Shown: in pieces, positions 12,856 through 26,849 of the stretch | How the letters are laid out: every line of letters starts with the position of its first letter | Numbering within the stretch: position 1 is the first letter of the stretch | NCBI GenBank assembly: GCA_014871385.1 | Contig: CM026429.1 | Location: 2,268,554-2,332,553 of the forward strand | Reading direction: 5' to 3' | Source of the DNA: Ceratodon purpureus | Taxonomy: Eukaryota > Streptophyta > Bryopsida > Pseudoditrichales > Ditrichaceae | DNA: 64,000 nt | Made by a program: the position numbers and the translations under genes | The notes under the pieces: generated by a model | Seen by the model: only the letters and a program-made list of their open reading frames with translations | Database searches by the model: none | Told to the model about the DNA's origin: nothing

Positions 12856-15800
12856 CGTCAGATTTCTTGCTCAGTGGAGTTCTTTCTTTATATGAACGCC
12901 TCTTCAACCTTGACTTTATAATGGCCATTCTCATATATGTTGACTCTTGAGCCACCTATCAAGCAATCCTTGCTCCTTTCCATGATGCACAAGTTTGTAA
13001 TACTTCTTTGGATTTAGATGTAATTTATCAATGTTCCTTCATGCGAGTCTTTCTATTGCTTAATTAATGTTACTTGAAGCATTTTCTTGAAAACTTGTGA
13101 AGACATGATGAGATAATGTTGAAGGATATTTTATTAAGTGCATAAGCATTGAATGGACCAAAAATTCAATGAAATGCAGAAAAAATGTCTTTTAATGACG
13201 TTCTTGACATGGTGTATTAAATTTAGAGGTTGATTGTAACGGCTTCTTATGACAAGGATAATAAAGATGATGTTTACTTGCGCATGTTGCATGTGAAACA
13301 TCTCTAGATCGTTTCAAACAAAATTTCCTAGCATGCACCAGATATAATATGTGGGCACTATACAGTGGCAAGATTTTGCTTAAGATATTTTCACAGTTGA
13401 GGTGATTTGTACACTGCAACTAGATGTTCAAAACGCTTGAATTTCTTATAATCTTTGAGTTTGAATAAGATGGTCTTGAGGTAGCGATGAGATTTCCATG
13501 GTGTTGATATCTCAATATCTAACGTTCTAGAGACTTCTACAAACTTGCATATTCTAATTCTAGCTACCCTTGCTCAATGATCAATTAGAGATATGAACTC
13601 ATTCACTTCATTGACAAAGCTTAATGAATTGCATCGTGTCTATTGCTTAACAAATATATAGAACATGAGTTCTTTGATATGCACATTAAACGGGTAGGAT
13701 ACATAATAATTAACTATACAAAGTCTGATTGATGAACTCGGAGTCATTTATGTAAAAACAAGAGAATGATTATCCAGAAAAGAGGCCTTGGTAAGTTTTG
13801 GTGGTTATTAAAAAAGAAGGCCTAAGTAAGTCCCGACTTACACACTGATAAGCTAGCGCCGTAAAATCTCTACAACTACTCGTACTACAGTTTCAAAGTT
13901 GATTTGACATATTGGGCCAAGAGAGTAGTGGAAAACATTGAGTAGAAAGTATGCAATTTTAAAATTGCACATTTAGAGTTGGAGGACGTTGCCAACAACA
14001 CTTTGATGTCGTATACTTTTAAATTATTCTACATCTTTTAAAAACTTATAAAAGATGAAAAAAAATAAAAATTCCAAAGTAAAGGAAACTAAGAGGTTTT
14101 GATAATATTTTTTTTTATTTTTTTATTTTTTTCCCAAATGACACACAAACAACCTTTCAAATGAAGTTACACATTTTAAAGTAGTTGTGCATTTTGAAAA
14201 GACATTTAAATTTAGTTTAATTAGAAATTTATAAAACTAACATGTAATTGAAGAACCAAAAGATGGACCTTCAGGGAATAGTATTTCATAATATAAATGT
14301 ATTTCATCCTGTAAAATTTTATAAACTATAACGATTTTTTCCTATATTTACTAGAAGTATACCAAAAATTTAAAGCATTGTGTTCTCAGCCATTTCAATA
14401 TATAATTTTTCTAGCTTGACCCGTGCTGGCCACCGACACATCAAAAATTTAGAACAAAAAAACACAATCAAAGATACTTCATTCAACTTCAAAATTCCGG
14501 TCATTGTAATTTTTCAATTGTCTTATTTCCGCAAAAAGCTGCGCAACAATTTCAAGAACACTGCCAAAGTGCTAAGAACACTCTAAGCAGGTTCCACCCC
14601 GGAATTTAGTCAAATAACCACTTATTCCATGTGGAAAATGTCATGCGTGGACAAACCCATAAAGAACACCCTTCTTCCTTATTATATGGATATTAAAAAA
14701 GTAAAAATTTAATGAATTTTTTAAAACAAAAAAACAATTTCATTCACAATCTACATAATAACAAAATTAATGTCTTTTCATCCCTATATTTATTAATCAT
14801 AAGCCAAATGTGCTTCTAAACCTCAATATAAGATATAATCTAATTTGACTTTTTTTTATAACATACAATTTTTTCTATCACTTGAAAGGTTACTTATGTA
14901 ACCCTTTAAAAAATAAATGTATTTATTTGCCAACTCCAACTTCAATCTCTTCAATACCAAAGGGCATAACGACGATGGTCACGACCACTGACTGTGATTT
15001 TTCTTCAATATTTTTTGGGGTTAAACCCCTTTCCGAGTTCCTCGTCGACGGAATTTGTGTAAATACAACTTTGATAATATGTTATAAATAATAGAAAATA
15101 ACATAGGTGCATGGCCAATAGAATTTAACTAACTTGTACTTCAACATATGATTTGTTTACAATAAGGTTTCAGGCCTTTCATTCTATTTGAACCAAAATA
15201 CCACTTATATTTATATTACTATCTTACATTATTTTTTATAATTTAAATTATATGTGTATATGAGATATTTTTTATATTTATGATGGAAACAGATGTTGAG
15301 GTGTATTGCAATCTACAAAGACATGTCAATTCTTTAGGGTGCCATAAGATTTTTTTGAAAGTTTTAATAATTAAAACTTCAAATAGTCATTTTACTTTTA
15401 TCTAATTCATATCAATTTCATAATAAAACATAAAAATTTGTGTTAATTTCAACTACAAATGCAATATAAAATAAAGAACATCATGGTGAATGAAAATCAA
15501 CAATCATATCAAAATCTGTAAAGGTAGGTTCTCTACAACAATAAAAACTCATTATCTAACTATAATAAAGCGCATTCATTTTTGGAGTTTGAGTAGAAAT
15601 TTTGTTAAGAATGCATTATAATAAACAAAATTTTAAAAATATCTTAGAAATTTTAAGATTTTTTATAGCTGCTTGAATTTGAAGAAAAAACAAGTTCTTA
15701 AATAAAAATTCCCAAAAAATCCTGAATTCACCCAAATAAATCATACAATTAGCTCCTAAAGTTCTTTGACTATGTTTCATCAAAAAATGTTCAAAAATTG

Positions 15801-18464
15801 TCATTTTTAGTGTAAAAAGCATGAATGACTAAAAGGTCATTGTTTTCCAATTCAAACCATAAGATATTCAATTAGATTATTGCACTAAATATTTCAAAAA
15901 AATTCATCATAATTGACCATAGAGATCAGAAGATAATAGTGATTGAAATTTGAAAACAAACTTTTTTGACACAATTTTTAACTGGATTAAGACCCTTAAT
16001 TTTATTTTTTTTCTTAGGTTTTTGGCATTATAGATTTTGGAGGTTTTGAGGTATGACAGAAACGTTTAAGTCACCTAATTGTGTAAAAACATTTACACCC
16101 AGAAGAAAAGTGTTGTATGTTAAAAACTATATTTTTATTAAGTTGAATACATAAAAATGATGATTCATACTTCTTTTCTAAAACTTCCATTATTTCATAA
16201 AGCTCCAATTCAAACGGTCAAAGTAAAAATTGATGTCCATCCTTCAAGTGAAAAAAAGAAAAAACCTAAAACAGCAAATTTTCTAACTTTTATGAAGAAA
16301 AGAAGAAGTTATTTTGGTACATTGCCCATAATGGTGAGAGGGCTTTGGTCTTTTGTGTAATGAACATTTTGTACTGAAAGAAGTTTTTTTTAAATTTTTT
16401 TAAATTTATTTTTTATTTTTTATTTATTTTTAAATGTCAAAGATGACGATATTATCATATTAAGTATTTATAGGAAAAATCTCAAAGGTAACTAATGTAT
16501 TTAATATGGCTGCCTGAATTGGCCACTGAACACAAAATTCCACTTTGGATACCACAATCCTTTTTTAAAATCCCTAATTAAAAAAGATTAGATCCCCTCA
16601 AAGTTCTTGTTATGACAAACATTCACAAAAAATTTCGAAAACTCTATCTAAAATTGACGTCAATTTCACAAAACTTTATCTAAAATTGACATTGCAGGTA
16701 TCTACCCAAACTTTATTTCATCTATATATCATTTGAACAAATAAGGAATTAAAGGAGCTTTAAGGATTAAAGGTACATATTTTAAATAAATCTAATCAAA
16801 TCAAGATTTATAAAACATTCCCTAAAAATTATTCAAATAAAAAATCACGTGAAATTTTGAATAGATATCCATGAATAGGTTTAGATTCGGTAGCAGTTGA
16901 AACTTGAAAGGTGCCAGGTGCCACTGCCAAAACTTGACTTTCTCGGCAGTCAAGGGTTAAGTTCCCAAACCAGCTTAGAAGGTCATATTGGCCCAGGTGG
17001 CAGCAAGCAACTAGTCTTGCACTACTCATGGTCCACATTTTTGTATGACCAAAGTTCTTGACATGTATTATGCATTTGCTGTTGCTAAACATCCATGACC
17101 ATTGAAAAGATCAATACGGATTGCTAAGTAAGAAGCAAATGTGCAGGGAATTTGTACTTATTAGCAATATGTTGTACATAATATAAGCAACTAATGTAAA
17201 ACTCTTGTAAAAACATGCTTGATTCCTGGTTGAAACAAATAAAAAACACACTCTATTGCATTTGAAATGTTTCAGGCATTTCAATACATGCTTGAAATGC
17301 ATTGAATACATTTTGTAGAGTTTATTTTCTCTTTTTGAACCAGGACGTTTATTCCACATGATGAAGTAGACATACTTGAAATCCAGGGAGCAAGCTTGTG
17401 GTGCAAGAAACAATATTTTCTGCTCTTTAGAAAGAAGAATCAGTTGAAGGAGCCACAATTTCTGGGTGAATCTTTTGGTTCAGAAAGAAAGCATCATCAG
17501 CCAAACAACTTGTGACCTAGAACAAGGGGACTGATCGACGAGCTTCTAAGATTTGTTTCATTGCCAGGTGCTTCACTCCACCTTGGACGGATTACTGTTC
17601 CGTAACTGTGTGGTAATGTCTTTCTGAGTAGAAAACTTACTATACTAAGAGATGTTTGCTATGTTCATAATTTTCTTTCTAATTTCGCCATAATACTACT
17701 TCAGGGAAATCTATCCAAAGTCGAAGAGGCACGCCAGGTTCAAGCACCACAGATTGCGACATATGTACTGAAATTTAATCGACCAGCACGCAAATTGATG
17801 CAACACAGCCAGCAGAATACAGAACTGAGAAGATTTAACACTAAGATTGAACTGATCTAAACACTGACATATAATATCCCATCCCAGAAGTTGTAACTCG
17901 AAACATTAGCTACGTAATCGTTGGACGTGGCAACAGTACGTTTCAGGAACTCATGCCATCTAGAACGATCTCACGAGCACTTCCAGTGTAGCTAGAAATC
18001 AAAATCGTCAACTTCAATCTCATTTAATTTTGGGCAAGTGTTCTAGAGTACAAAAATCCAGCTCAAACAGCTCTCAGCAACCAGAGATCCACGCACAGTC
18101 AAGCTGTGAGGCGAGCTTTACATAGTCATGGTTTCCATCGCAACCGAATCCCTGAAATTAATATTCTTGTAAAAATGTTAACGAAGGTCCTTCAAGGCAA
18201 TCTGCAACACAGTCCTCGACACTGGAGCTAGCTCAAAGTAACCTGTACTAATGACAACCCTTTCAAGATAAAATGAAAAGAGACCTGTGCTACGAGCTTA
18301 AAAGCTCTATAGTGTTGAAAAGAGAACTCCACGCCACAGAGAGTACTTTGGGAACTCATAATTAACAGGATCTCGTCTTGGGGCTAAAATAGCTCCGTGA
18401 AAGAGAGAATTCGAATGCCAAATGATGAATTGAAGAAGGAGAGTTGTGCAGATCTAATGGGGGC
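12856..18464. other. AT-rich region without a recognised gene; 3' flank of the xylosyltransferase gene
   Basis: No protein family is recognised in any frame. A stretch at about 15600-16060 contains pieces similar to the interior of the TTAA elements (a GCATTATAGATTTTGGAGG-like block at 16023), suggesting an old, decayed copy. The last kilobase (about 17700-18464) is less AT-rich and probably includes the 3' untranslated region of the minus-strand gene that ends at 18465. Confidence 0.4.
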
Positions 18465-20610
18465 TTACTCGGATAAATCTAGATTATTGAGCCGCTGCCT
18501 TTCCTGTGTAATATCCAGCTGGGAGGTTACCTCTTCTGTATCCTGCTCAGTTAGCTCTAGCTTCGCAGTGAAGGGATCAGATTTGATCGTCTGTTTATCA
18601 ATGCGTCTAGCTGAGGAAGCATCCTGCTTCAACCCCAGCGGATCAGCGGAGTCCCTGCGAATCTTCTGCGTCTTGAATGAGCCAAGAGCCGCGTGAGTGT
18701 AGCCGTATTTCTCAAGCACCTGATTATCTGCAAAATTGAACGCCCGTTCCATCTGCTTGAAGCACTCGTCGTTCTCGGGAGTGGCTCCAAGCTTGCAAGG
18801 CTTGCAACCCACGAAGTGAGTGACAAAAGGCCACCGTTCGTCTCCGAACCCGGGATGGTTCTTTGCCATCAATTCTTCGTAGTTGTACACGACGTATTTC
18901 CAGTATCCATGTAGAAGGAACTCCCATTCAATGTGAGTCTTCGCCTTCCATGTGGGATCGCCATATAGGATGAGGTAGACAAGAGCAGACTGGTCATCTG
19001 CTTCGAAGACTGGTCGCTCAACTAGCTTCGCGGTCAGCAATTTGCCTGGAGATGCACACATACATTGTTAGAGGAAAACTAGAACACGCTGGGACGCGCT
19101 ATATATCCTCGAACAATCAAGAAAGAAATTTGGAACCTCTCCCAAATGACAGTCAAGAAGAATCAGCAAAACGTCAACGATATCGCAGAAATGAGTATGT
19201 TAACAATAAGAGCCCTCTATGTTGAGCACAAGGATGCTACATTGAACTCCAGTCCTTAAAAAGATTGGATTAAAACTAAGTTGAACAGAGTTCTTTTGGA
19301 TTGCACCCCACAACTACGATCACGCTGACAATCAGACGAGACCAAACCGCATTACTCTCCTTGCATTCTGCCCTTTTGGGCTTTACTGAAAAAGATTTTA
19401 CTACAAAAATTAGGTCAACACTGTCCTTGCGGAGTCAGTGGACACACACAGACAAGTGCCAAACTTCCGCTGACCAATTGGATCAACAGAAAACGCCAGA
19501 AAACAATATTCCCTCAATAAAGAACTGAACTGTGCAACGAACAATAAAGTATTATAAAGCAAGGAAATCTCATAGGCCAAATCAAAGGACAACATACAGG
19601 AACCATATTCGAAGCTACTGCATACGACTTAACTACAGAGTCCATGAGCAGAAGGAAAATTTTCAGAGAGAAATGCAATGCAGGTGCTATGACATACCTG
19701 CTTCAACTCGGGTGATGCCTTCGGGGCCAAAAGGGGCCAATGCGTCCAGCAAATCTAGCGACCACTGGCAGTTTCGGATGAGGAAGCTGCCTGTGTTGAG
19801 CCCAATCCAGCGATGCTGCTCGAACAGCAGGTTATGGAACCCGTGCACGACCAAGTTGCTCTTCGCGTACTTCTCCATGGGCATCTCGAATGTCATGTCC
19901 GTGAAGATGGCGTCGCTGTCCATCCACCATATCCACTCCACACCCGGGTGGTTCAGCATCATCTTGCGCAGCAGCGGCAGTTTGGCCCAGAACGAGCTCA
20001 TCTCCTTCTCGAACGTCGCCATGTTGTAGAAAAACTCCAGCCCGTGGAGACGAGCATAGTCAATCCTGTTCTTCAAAAACTTGAGGTGGTAGAAGTCGCC
20101 CAAGGGGTTGGCGCACGGGCCCGGCTGCGACCCGGACACCAACAGCGTCTTAGGCTTCCCGTCCACAGTCCGGTTCATGCCAGGATTGAGCGCGTTCCAC
20201 GCCTCCCGCTGCGAGTCCCAGTCGGTGATCTTCGGCCCCAGCTTGTAGGGCGTGCTGGGGTCCCACTCGTCCTCTTCCACAAACTTGCTCGCCGTGGTCT
20301 CATCAGGGATGGCCTCGTCCACCTGCGCCAGCACGCGCGCTCGCTGCGACTTAATGATCTGCTCCCGCAAATCCGTCACCTGGGGCGCCCCGCTGCTGAA
20401 CATCCCACCCGGCCCCAACGTCCCGCGCAGCACCAGCAACGTAATAAACCCGCACAAAATCGTGATCTTGAACGTGTTCAGCGTCTTCACCATCTTCCGC
20501 CCCTTGGGCGTCGCCAGGTACCGGCTCGGGTGGTACGAGTGCAGCGCCGCCTTCATCTGGTCCTGCGACAATTGCCGCAACATCGCACTCTCCTGTATCT
20601 GCCTCAACAT
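18465..20610 (-). CDS. XXT: GT34 glycosyltransferase, xyloglucan alpha-1,6-xylosyltransferase-like
   Basis: Golgi type II membrane enzyme expected to add xylose from UDP-xylose to the glucan backbone of xyloglucan. The related GT34 galactomannan galactosyltransferases are an alternative that sequence alone cannot exclude. Two exons, 20610-19698 and 19045-18465, meet in phase 1 across a 652-base GT-AG intron and encode 497 residues (plant XXTs are about 460). The parts seen are a short cytosolic N-terminus, one membrane anchor at about residues 46-62, a stem, GPKITDWD at about 125-132, the donor and metal-binding DSD at 231-233 in WIWWMDSDAIFTDM, HGFHNLLFEQHRWIGLNTGSF, and in exon 2 FEADDQSALVYL, HPGFGDERWPFVTHFVGC and MERAFNFADNQVL. 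The acidic tail of roughly 60 residues is longer than I expect for the family. A second in-frame ATG at codon 10 is an alternative start. Confidence 0.93.
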
Positions 20611-22145
20611 ATCTCCACCCCACCTCTACCCCCACCTCTCCACCCCCAAACCTCCTCACACACACCGCACCCTAAACCCTACAGCACCATGATCCCACCT
20701 CCCTCTCCCCCCACCACAGACACCCTCTGCACCCAAAGGACATCACCCTGACACCCTCCCCTCACACAATGTACGACGTACTCTCCGTCTCCACCCTACC
20801 CTGCAGCTTGACACAAAAAAACATTCCTCCAGCGACAAAAAAATCCCTGTCACCTCTCAAGCTCACAGCACCCGAACCGTGTGCACCTTGTACCAAGACT
20901 TACTAAAACCCACGACAACATGAACCTACCTAGCCTGCAACTAGCTCCGAAACATCATCTAGACTCCCTCTCCAACCTACAACCAATGGCCATGGCATGC
21001 ATGGAGTAGCAGACAAGCTCAAGTCATCACCACAATACTAGTCTGAGTCCAATACACATGCACTGATCAGAGTCTCAGAGTCTGAGACACAGCATGTGTT
21101 GGATGCTAGAAGCGGTTGGATTGTGATGAGAGTACTAGAATGATGTTATAGCAGCATCTCTAGGATGCTAGTAAGGAGGTGAAGGTGGAGGATCGGAGGA
21201 GGTGGTGATCGATGCGCAGGCCGCCACAGACGTGACTGCAGTGGGACTTGGAGTTGCGGTATTCCAGCGTTGGAAGGGGGTGCTAATTTGATGAAGGGAG
21301 GGAGGGCACTGGGCAGGGAAGTCAGTCAGTGCTGGGCTTTGCAGCTACCTACCGCGCGTGAGTTGTTAAGTACCTACTCTCCGCCTCTGGCTCTACTTGC
21401 GCCAAATCACCGCCCCCCGAGGAGGCCCTGTTTTGTTTCCGCTTTAGTCCTTTTTACTTACCACCTGCATGATGAGGGGCTGTGTTTGGGAACTCCCCTT
21501 TTTTTGAAGTTTTTGGTTTGGGAATGTGTTATGTGGTGTGGGATTTTGCACTTGTTTTGCTGTGGTTGTTTGGAGTGAGTTACAGTTGGTTGTGTGAGGT
21601 AGGTAGATGTGGGTGCTGATAATAATGTTCTTTATATAGTGAGTCTTGATATATTTATCATATAATTATATAGCTTCCTATAAATATTTATTTATTTATT
21701 TATTATATATGTATATATATATATAATTATTTGAATAAATTCATAGGTTAGCTAATTGATTTTTGTGGAACAAACGAAGGTAAAGTTAGTTGAAGTGTTT
21801 TGTAGTTGATGGATAGTTATGTTCCAAAATACTCTTTTACCTTTTTGCTCCGAACTTGCTGTTGTTGTCTTCTCAACATTTGTGATTTCCTTTAAAGCCT
21901 TGTCAATTTTATCTAGTGCATTGCTATGCTTATGGACATCTTGTGACAGACAAACAATTATTATTCATTGACTCGTGAAAGTTTAATTGTGGACCTTTTT
22001 TGCCAGTACTGTACTACAAGCTTTGTTTGATTGTGTCATAAGTATTTGGCAATGAGAACATCCATATCTTCAAATATGAATGCAAAAGTGACATTGGTCC
22101 TCAGGTATTTTGCCTAATCATATCATTAGTCAAAACTATGCCCGC
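20611..22145. other. 5' flank of the xylosyltransferase gene and intergenic DNA
   Basis: The first 150 bases upstream of the start are strongly C-rich on the plus strand, that is a G-rich 5' untranslated region on the coding strand, with a CCCTAAACCCTA telo-box-like motif at about 20670-20682. Beyond 21600 the DNA turns AT-rich with a TTTA/TA simple repeat at about 21683-21725. No other gene is recognised. Confidence 0.4.
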
Positions 22146-22243
22146 AATGACCATAACAGGTGACTAAGATTGTGACCATTCTGACCAAATTATAAAAAAA
22201 TTGGTCAAAATGGTCAGGATCATAGTCACATGTTCTGGTCATT
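22146..22243. repeat. Imperfect palindrome, MITE-like
   Basis: Two arms of about 45 bases (22146-22190 and 22199-22243) are inverse complements at most positions, joined by a short A-rich centre. TGACCA occurs in both arms in mirrored order. The whole could fold into one hairpin of about 98 bases and looks like a minimal foldback element. Confidence 0.6.
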
Positions 22244-23115
22244 ATTGAAATTTCTTCGTACATCTTTTTGGGAAAGAAGTACATAGCCTTCTATCCACAT
22301 TCTTTAGCCATGGAGCTTGATGAGGTGTTTCATTGGATATATCGATTCAAGTTGAGAATATTACTGTAAAATTAACTTGGTTGGAGGACCCAAGTTGGGC
22401 TCACTCAGTCTTCAGATGCAAAATGTGATGTTAAATGTGATGCAAAATGTGATGGATGATGTTGGGTTTGAAGAGTGTTCTGCTGCTTTGAATTATTTTG
22501 TAGCAAGCTACGTGGTCTACTTTAGAGTCAAGCAATTGCGAATGAATGGGCTGTCAATTCTGTGCTGAAGCTGACTCCTGACTGCAGTGACAATGGAGTA
22601 GCCAGGACTGCCATTTATGGGCAGCTAAATAATTTGTGATAATGCACAGACCAGTGAGGGACAGACACCGTCTGCAGTCACCGGCATGAACTTGGATGAG
22701 TTAGCAAATGCAATAAGTTATGTTGTATGTGGGTCTGCAAATAATGATAATTGTATATACCTGTGTGACGCAACTTATACCACGTGCAACATTGATCAGT
22801 AAAGTTAATTCTGAAAGGCCAATATTTCACAAGCTGATGCTGAAGTTAATGTCTCTTGTTCTTAACTTGCAAATATGAAGAACATCATCAGTAAATGTAT
22901 AGAAAACAAACAGTCTGTGAAACTTCAAAGGTTGGGGTCTTCTTTCAACAATGGCTGATCACATTCATGTGTGCAGTGTGTTCATTACGCCTACTGACTT
23001 ACCCTGTGGTTCTTGGGTTGAGCAAGACAAGTTAGCAAGCCTGTAAGTACTACATATCCATACATTCATATGGTATCCATCCCTTAACTGAAAGAATCGC
23101 ATCATTTTCTGTACT

Positions 23116-23161
23116 GAACACTGTGCAGTGTGTACAGTGTTCTGCACACTGCACAGTGTTC
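23116..23161. repeat. Perfect 17-bp inverted repeat
   Basis: GAACACTGTGCAGTGTG at 23116-23132 is the exact inverse complement of 23145-23161, with a 12-base loop. Each arm itself contains the near-palindrome CTGTGCAG. Confidence 0.85.
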
Positions 23162-23388
23162 CTAAAAGATGAGAGAGGATAAGCTTACAAATTGTGGTAA
23201 AACAGGCGTGGTATAACAATGATGCTGTACACCTGATCCTAAGCTTGGTCTCACGCAATTCTAATTGGAAGACAAGCCTGCCATGCATGATATTTACGCC
23301 CAGTATGGGTTTCATAAGGACAAGCTTGCCAAATAATTATTCACATAGATTGATGCGTAGACTAGTACTACAACTGATGTTGATCCTT

Positions 23389-23513
23389 AAGGTAGAGGGC
23401 CCTAGAACCGACCCCCTGTTTCCAAAACCGATCAGGCTAAAATGTACCTAGTTTGTAAATTTTAGCCTGATCGGTTTTGGAAACAGGGGGTTGGTTCTAG
23501 GGCCCTCTACCTT
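23389..23513. repeat. Near-perfect 55-bp inverted repeat (long hairpin)
   Basis: The arms 23389-23443 and 23459-23513 match as inverse complements with a single difference in the outer half (ACCGACC against ACCAACC), around a 15-base loop. It begins AAGGTAGAGGGCCCTAG and ends with its inverse. A transcript would fold into one 55-bp stem. This may be a young foldback element or a small-RNA precursor. Confidence 0.9.
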
Positions 23514-26500
23514 ACTCAGTCCATGATACAGTAAGACAGCAATTTTAAACAAAATGAGAAATGCTCATCGCGAAAATGGTTTTCATTCCCTCTTGCTAAT
23601 TTTCATAAAGCTTCCTTAGGGACGCTTATGGATGTTGCTACTTCAACCAGGGTCACAACCTTCTCAAATTCAATTTAGGAAAATACAAAGGTTTTTTTAA
23701 TTACGTCTATAATTAGAAATATAAATAAGTATTTAAGCTTGAGTATTGGAAGTTGCCAACTAGTTGACAGAGAGTGGTACGGGTAACCTGTGAGGGTATG
23801 ACTGGATATTGCTTGTCTGCTGCAATCCCAGCTACAATCAGAACAGTCCCAGGTACCATCACAAAGCTGGCTGTCCTTCAAACTCCTCACATGCTACCAT
23901 TGTGAATCCTGATTGCTTGCTAATACAGTACTTCCATCAAACCAATCACATCTTTTATTTATTTTCATTTTAACTCCAACTCTAAATGTCACACCAAACC
24001 CTTATGATGGAAGCAGCAAACCTTGTTTAAATTCCAGTTACAGCTCAAGCCTGGAGTGTTTCTGTAAGGAGTTATAACTTATAACAGCTGTGGTAGCTCT
24101 AGTTAATCAATCTCTCAACCCAGCCAATCTTATCAATGTTGGTGTTACTGTCTCTACAATAGACTGAGTGACAGATTTGTAAGGTAGGTGCAGTCAAAAT
24201 AATGGCATGCACCCTTGTACCATAATACCATAGCAGGTTCAGCAAAAAATAATTCTAAAAATATGAAATCTAAAAATTAGAAATTATGAAGACGGAAAAA
24301 CAAAAATAGAATAAATTAGTTCTTGCAATATTTTATTATTTCCAAGCTATTTAGTGTCATTTTTACTAATTATTTACTAAAAAATGAAAATTGAGAAGTT
24401 TGGTTTTTGAGAGGCAAACCTTAAGTTTTTCAAAAAAAAATAAAAATTGTTTGCCAGGTGACAAACCTGCTATGGTGTTATGGTAAGTGCGGTAAGTGAT
24501 GACTCCTGTAGTGGAATTAATAACTAACAACTTATCCGTTTCCCTGTGCATTCCAAAGAATGTAAACCGATCCTTACTTGAAATTATTTACCCCAAATCA
24601 CAAATTCACATGTTGATGATCTTTAACATGTATTTATTGAACAACAACCCAGAACATGGCAAGCCCAAATGAGGTTTGTTGAAGCCATCAACACTTGCTG
24701 GACACAGAATTGCAGCTGCAAAGCAGTTGGAAACCATTCAATAAATCAGTACTCGTAAGCAGTTGTCATTACTCTCTCTTGTGCTAATCCATCAGGGTCC
24801 AGTTTGGCAATGATACCGCGCGTCCACAAAATTGACATATATTTAAGAGGACCACTACATACAATATTTGTATACATGTAAATTATTGCCTGGGGTAGTC
24901 TGTATGTGTCTGGCCGTTGCTGCACAAGAAAGCAAAACTGCAAGCACTGGGTCATGCTTTTGCAGCATTTCTATGTCAGGCTCTGCAGAAAGACAATTTA
25001 AAGTATCAAATGTCCTGGTCTTCACAAGACACAACTGGTTGCTCTCGCAGAAACCTTACTCCACCATGTTTTTTGAACTAAGATTCATTTTAGGACAGAA
25101 TTTTGGATGCAAGTCTATGAGGAAACTAGACTCATTGGTGTAGTACACAAGTCCATGTTGTACTCCAGACGTCGGTGATATACAACACAATTTCATAGTT
25201 CATGGGATGCTCAGTAGCAAGAGATTTTTGTAGACCATCTCCTAGCATTGCCGGTGCGCATCAACGACAAAACACAATGATGCAGCTGCATTAAATATAT
25301 ACCTCAAATGCGGCTCCACTCTAGAGAATCATAGCACAGCTGCTGTCATCTCAGTGCCTTTTCTCTAGAGTATGCTTCATCAACACCGGATGTTGTGTAC
25401 TGTTTGTTCACTTCTGTTCACTCATGGCTGATGTCAATCTTGGATCCACCATATATTTTGTATACATACACATGACACAGTGCTTTGTATGCTACTTTGT
25501 TCTATTTGAATTAGTCTGAACTCCGATCTTGGAATACAGTATGGACATTGGATGTACCCGTATTTTGCTTTGTTCAGTCCATTTTCTAGGTTCCAAGTTC
25601 CATAGCTTCAAGTCCTTAGCTAGATTGTTTTCTTCACTTGAAATTATTGATTCATCACTGATGGAAAAAGCTCCTCAAGTCTGCCTGCAGATGCATTTTG
25701 GTTTGTTGTTACAGTCAGATAGGCATATTTCATTGGAAGGTGTACAATTGTCTCTACTGAAATATTCCAACTTATGACTAAGTATACACCAGAACTTGTT
25801 TGCAAGATTGTGAAATCAAAGTGCAAAGAGCACAGTTGCGCTGTGGCACTCATCTATCTTGGAAAGTTCAATATATTTGTGTGAACATGTGGACCTCTTC
25901 AGTGCCCACTTCTGGTTCAATCTTGTAAGGTGTCATTGTTATTTAGACTGTTTTGTCATACACAATGTCAAGGTAATTATTTTCCAATGTGCAACTTGAT
26001 TCTGTTGCTGGCATTGTAAAACACTCCATCAAAAGGTGGGCTGCCCATCCATAAGGTTATGCTCAGATGTGGTGAAGAAAAAGTTCCCTTGCCTCTAGAT
26101 AGAGACTTTGAGATCAGTGTTGGACTCAGTTTTAGGATTTAGGGTTAGGTTTAGATGTAACAACTGCTGCCTGAAAATGCAAATGATTCACTCAACTTTG
26201 TTGTTAGAGTGATGATGTGGAGCTGAATGAATACATGCCAAATAGTGTAGAATCCTGGAGGCAAATCTGATTGCGAGCTAGATCCTTGAAGAATCGTGTT
26301 TAAAAATAGTGAGGTTTCTCTAAAGTTGTTTACATGTTTGGTGTGCTTTGATGTGCAATGTGTTCCAATGTTCTCAAAATTTGTCCGAACTTGTGTTAAG
26401 CAAAAGAGTAGCAGGATGCCTCATAAACATAAACTAAATGGTGCAAAAATTTACAGAATACATCCAGATCATTGTTGGTAAAGAAAATCTGCCTGAACTT

Positions 26501-26849
26501 TGGTCTGAGCTCAAAGAAAAGTTACAAGTTCTAATGCCCAGGAGCCCAAAGCAATCCTGTAATCAACATACAAATTGAGAAGTCCGAAGACCAATCTAAC
26601 GTCGAAACCCTCCATAGCCTCTACAAACGAGACTTCAAACGACGGAAACAGAAGGTAGGGTTTTACAATTGAGCACCCCACACAACTCATTGCAACATCA
26701 AAGTTTGAGATAGCAACTGCAGCGCAGCGTAATTGGACATTGCAATCACGTCACAAATATGAAATGTAGCCAAAGACTTCGTCTTCGAAAACTCATCCTT
26801 TTTTCCTGACATATGAGAAGTATTACAAAACCCTAAAACCTATGTTTCC

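Larger units (their letters stand above)
22244..26849. other. Gene-free region with hairpins
   Basis: About 4.6 kb of moderate AT content with no recognised protein. It contains two separate strong hairpins described on their own lines. Short frames up to about 116 codons show no family features. The right part may include the 3' untranslated region of the TRM61-like gene, which ends at 26850. Confidence 0.4.

Noticed and set aside
19813-20751. Plus-strand frame of 312 codons over the xylosyltransferase first exon
   Set aside because: Antisense shadow of a GC-rich exon that carries clear GT34 motifs on the minus strand.
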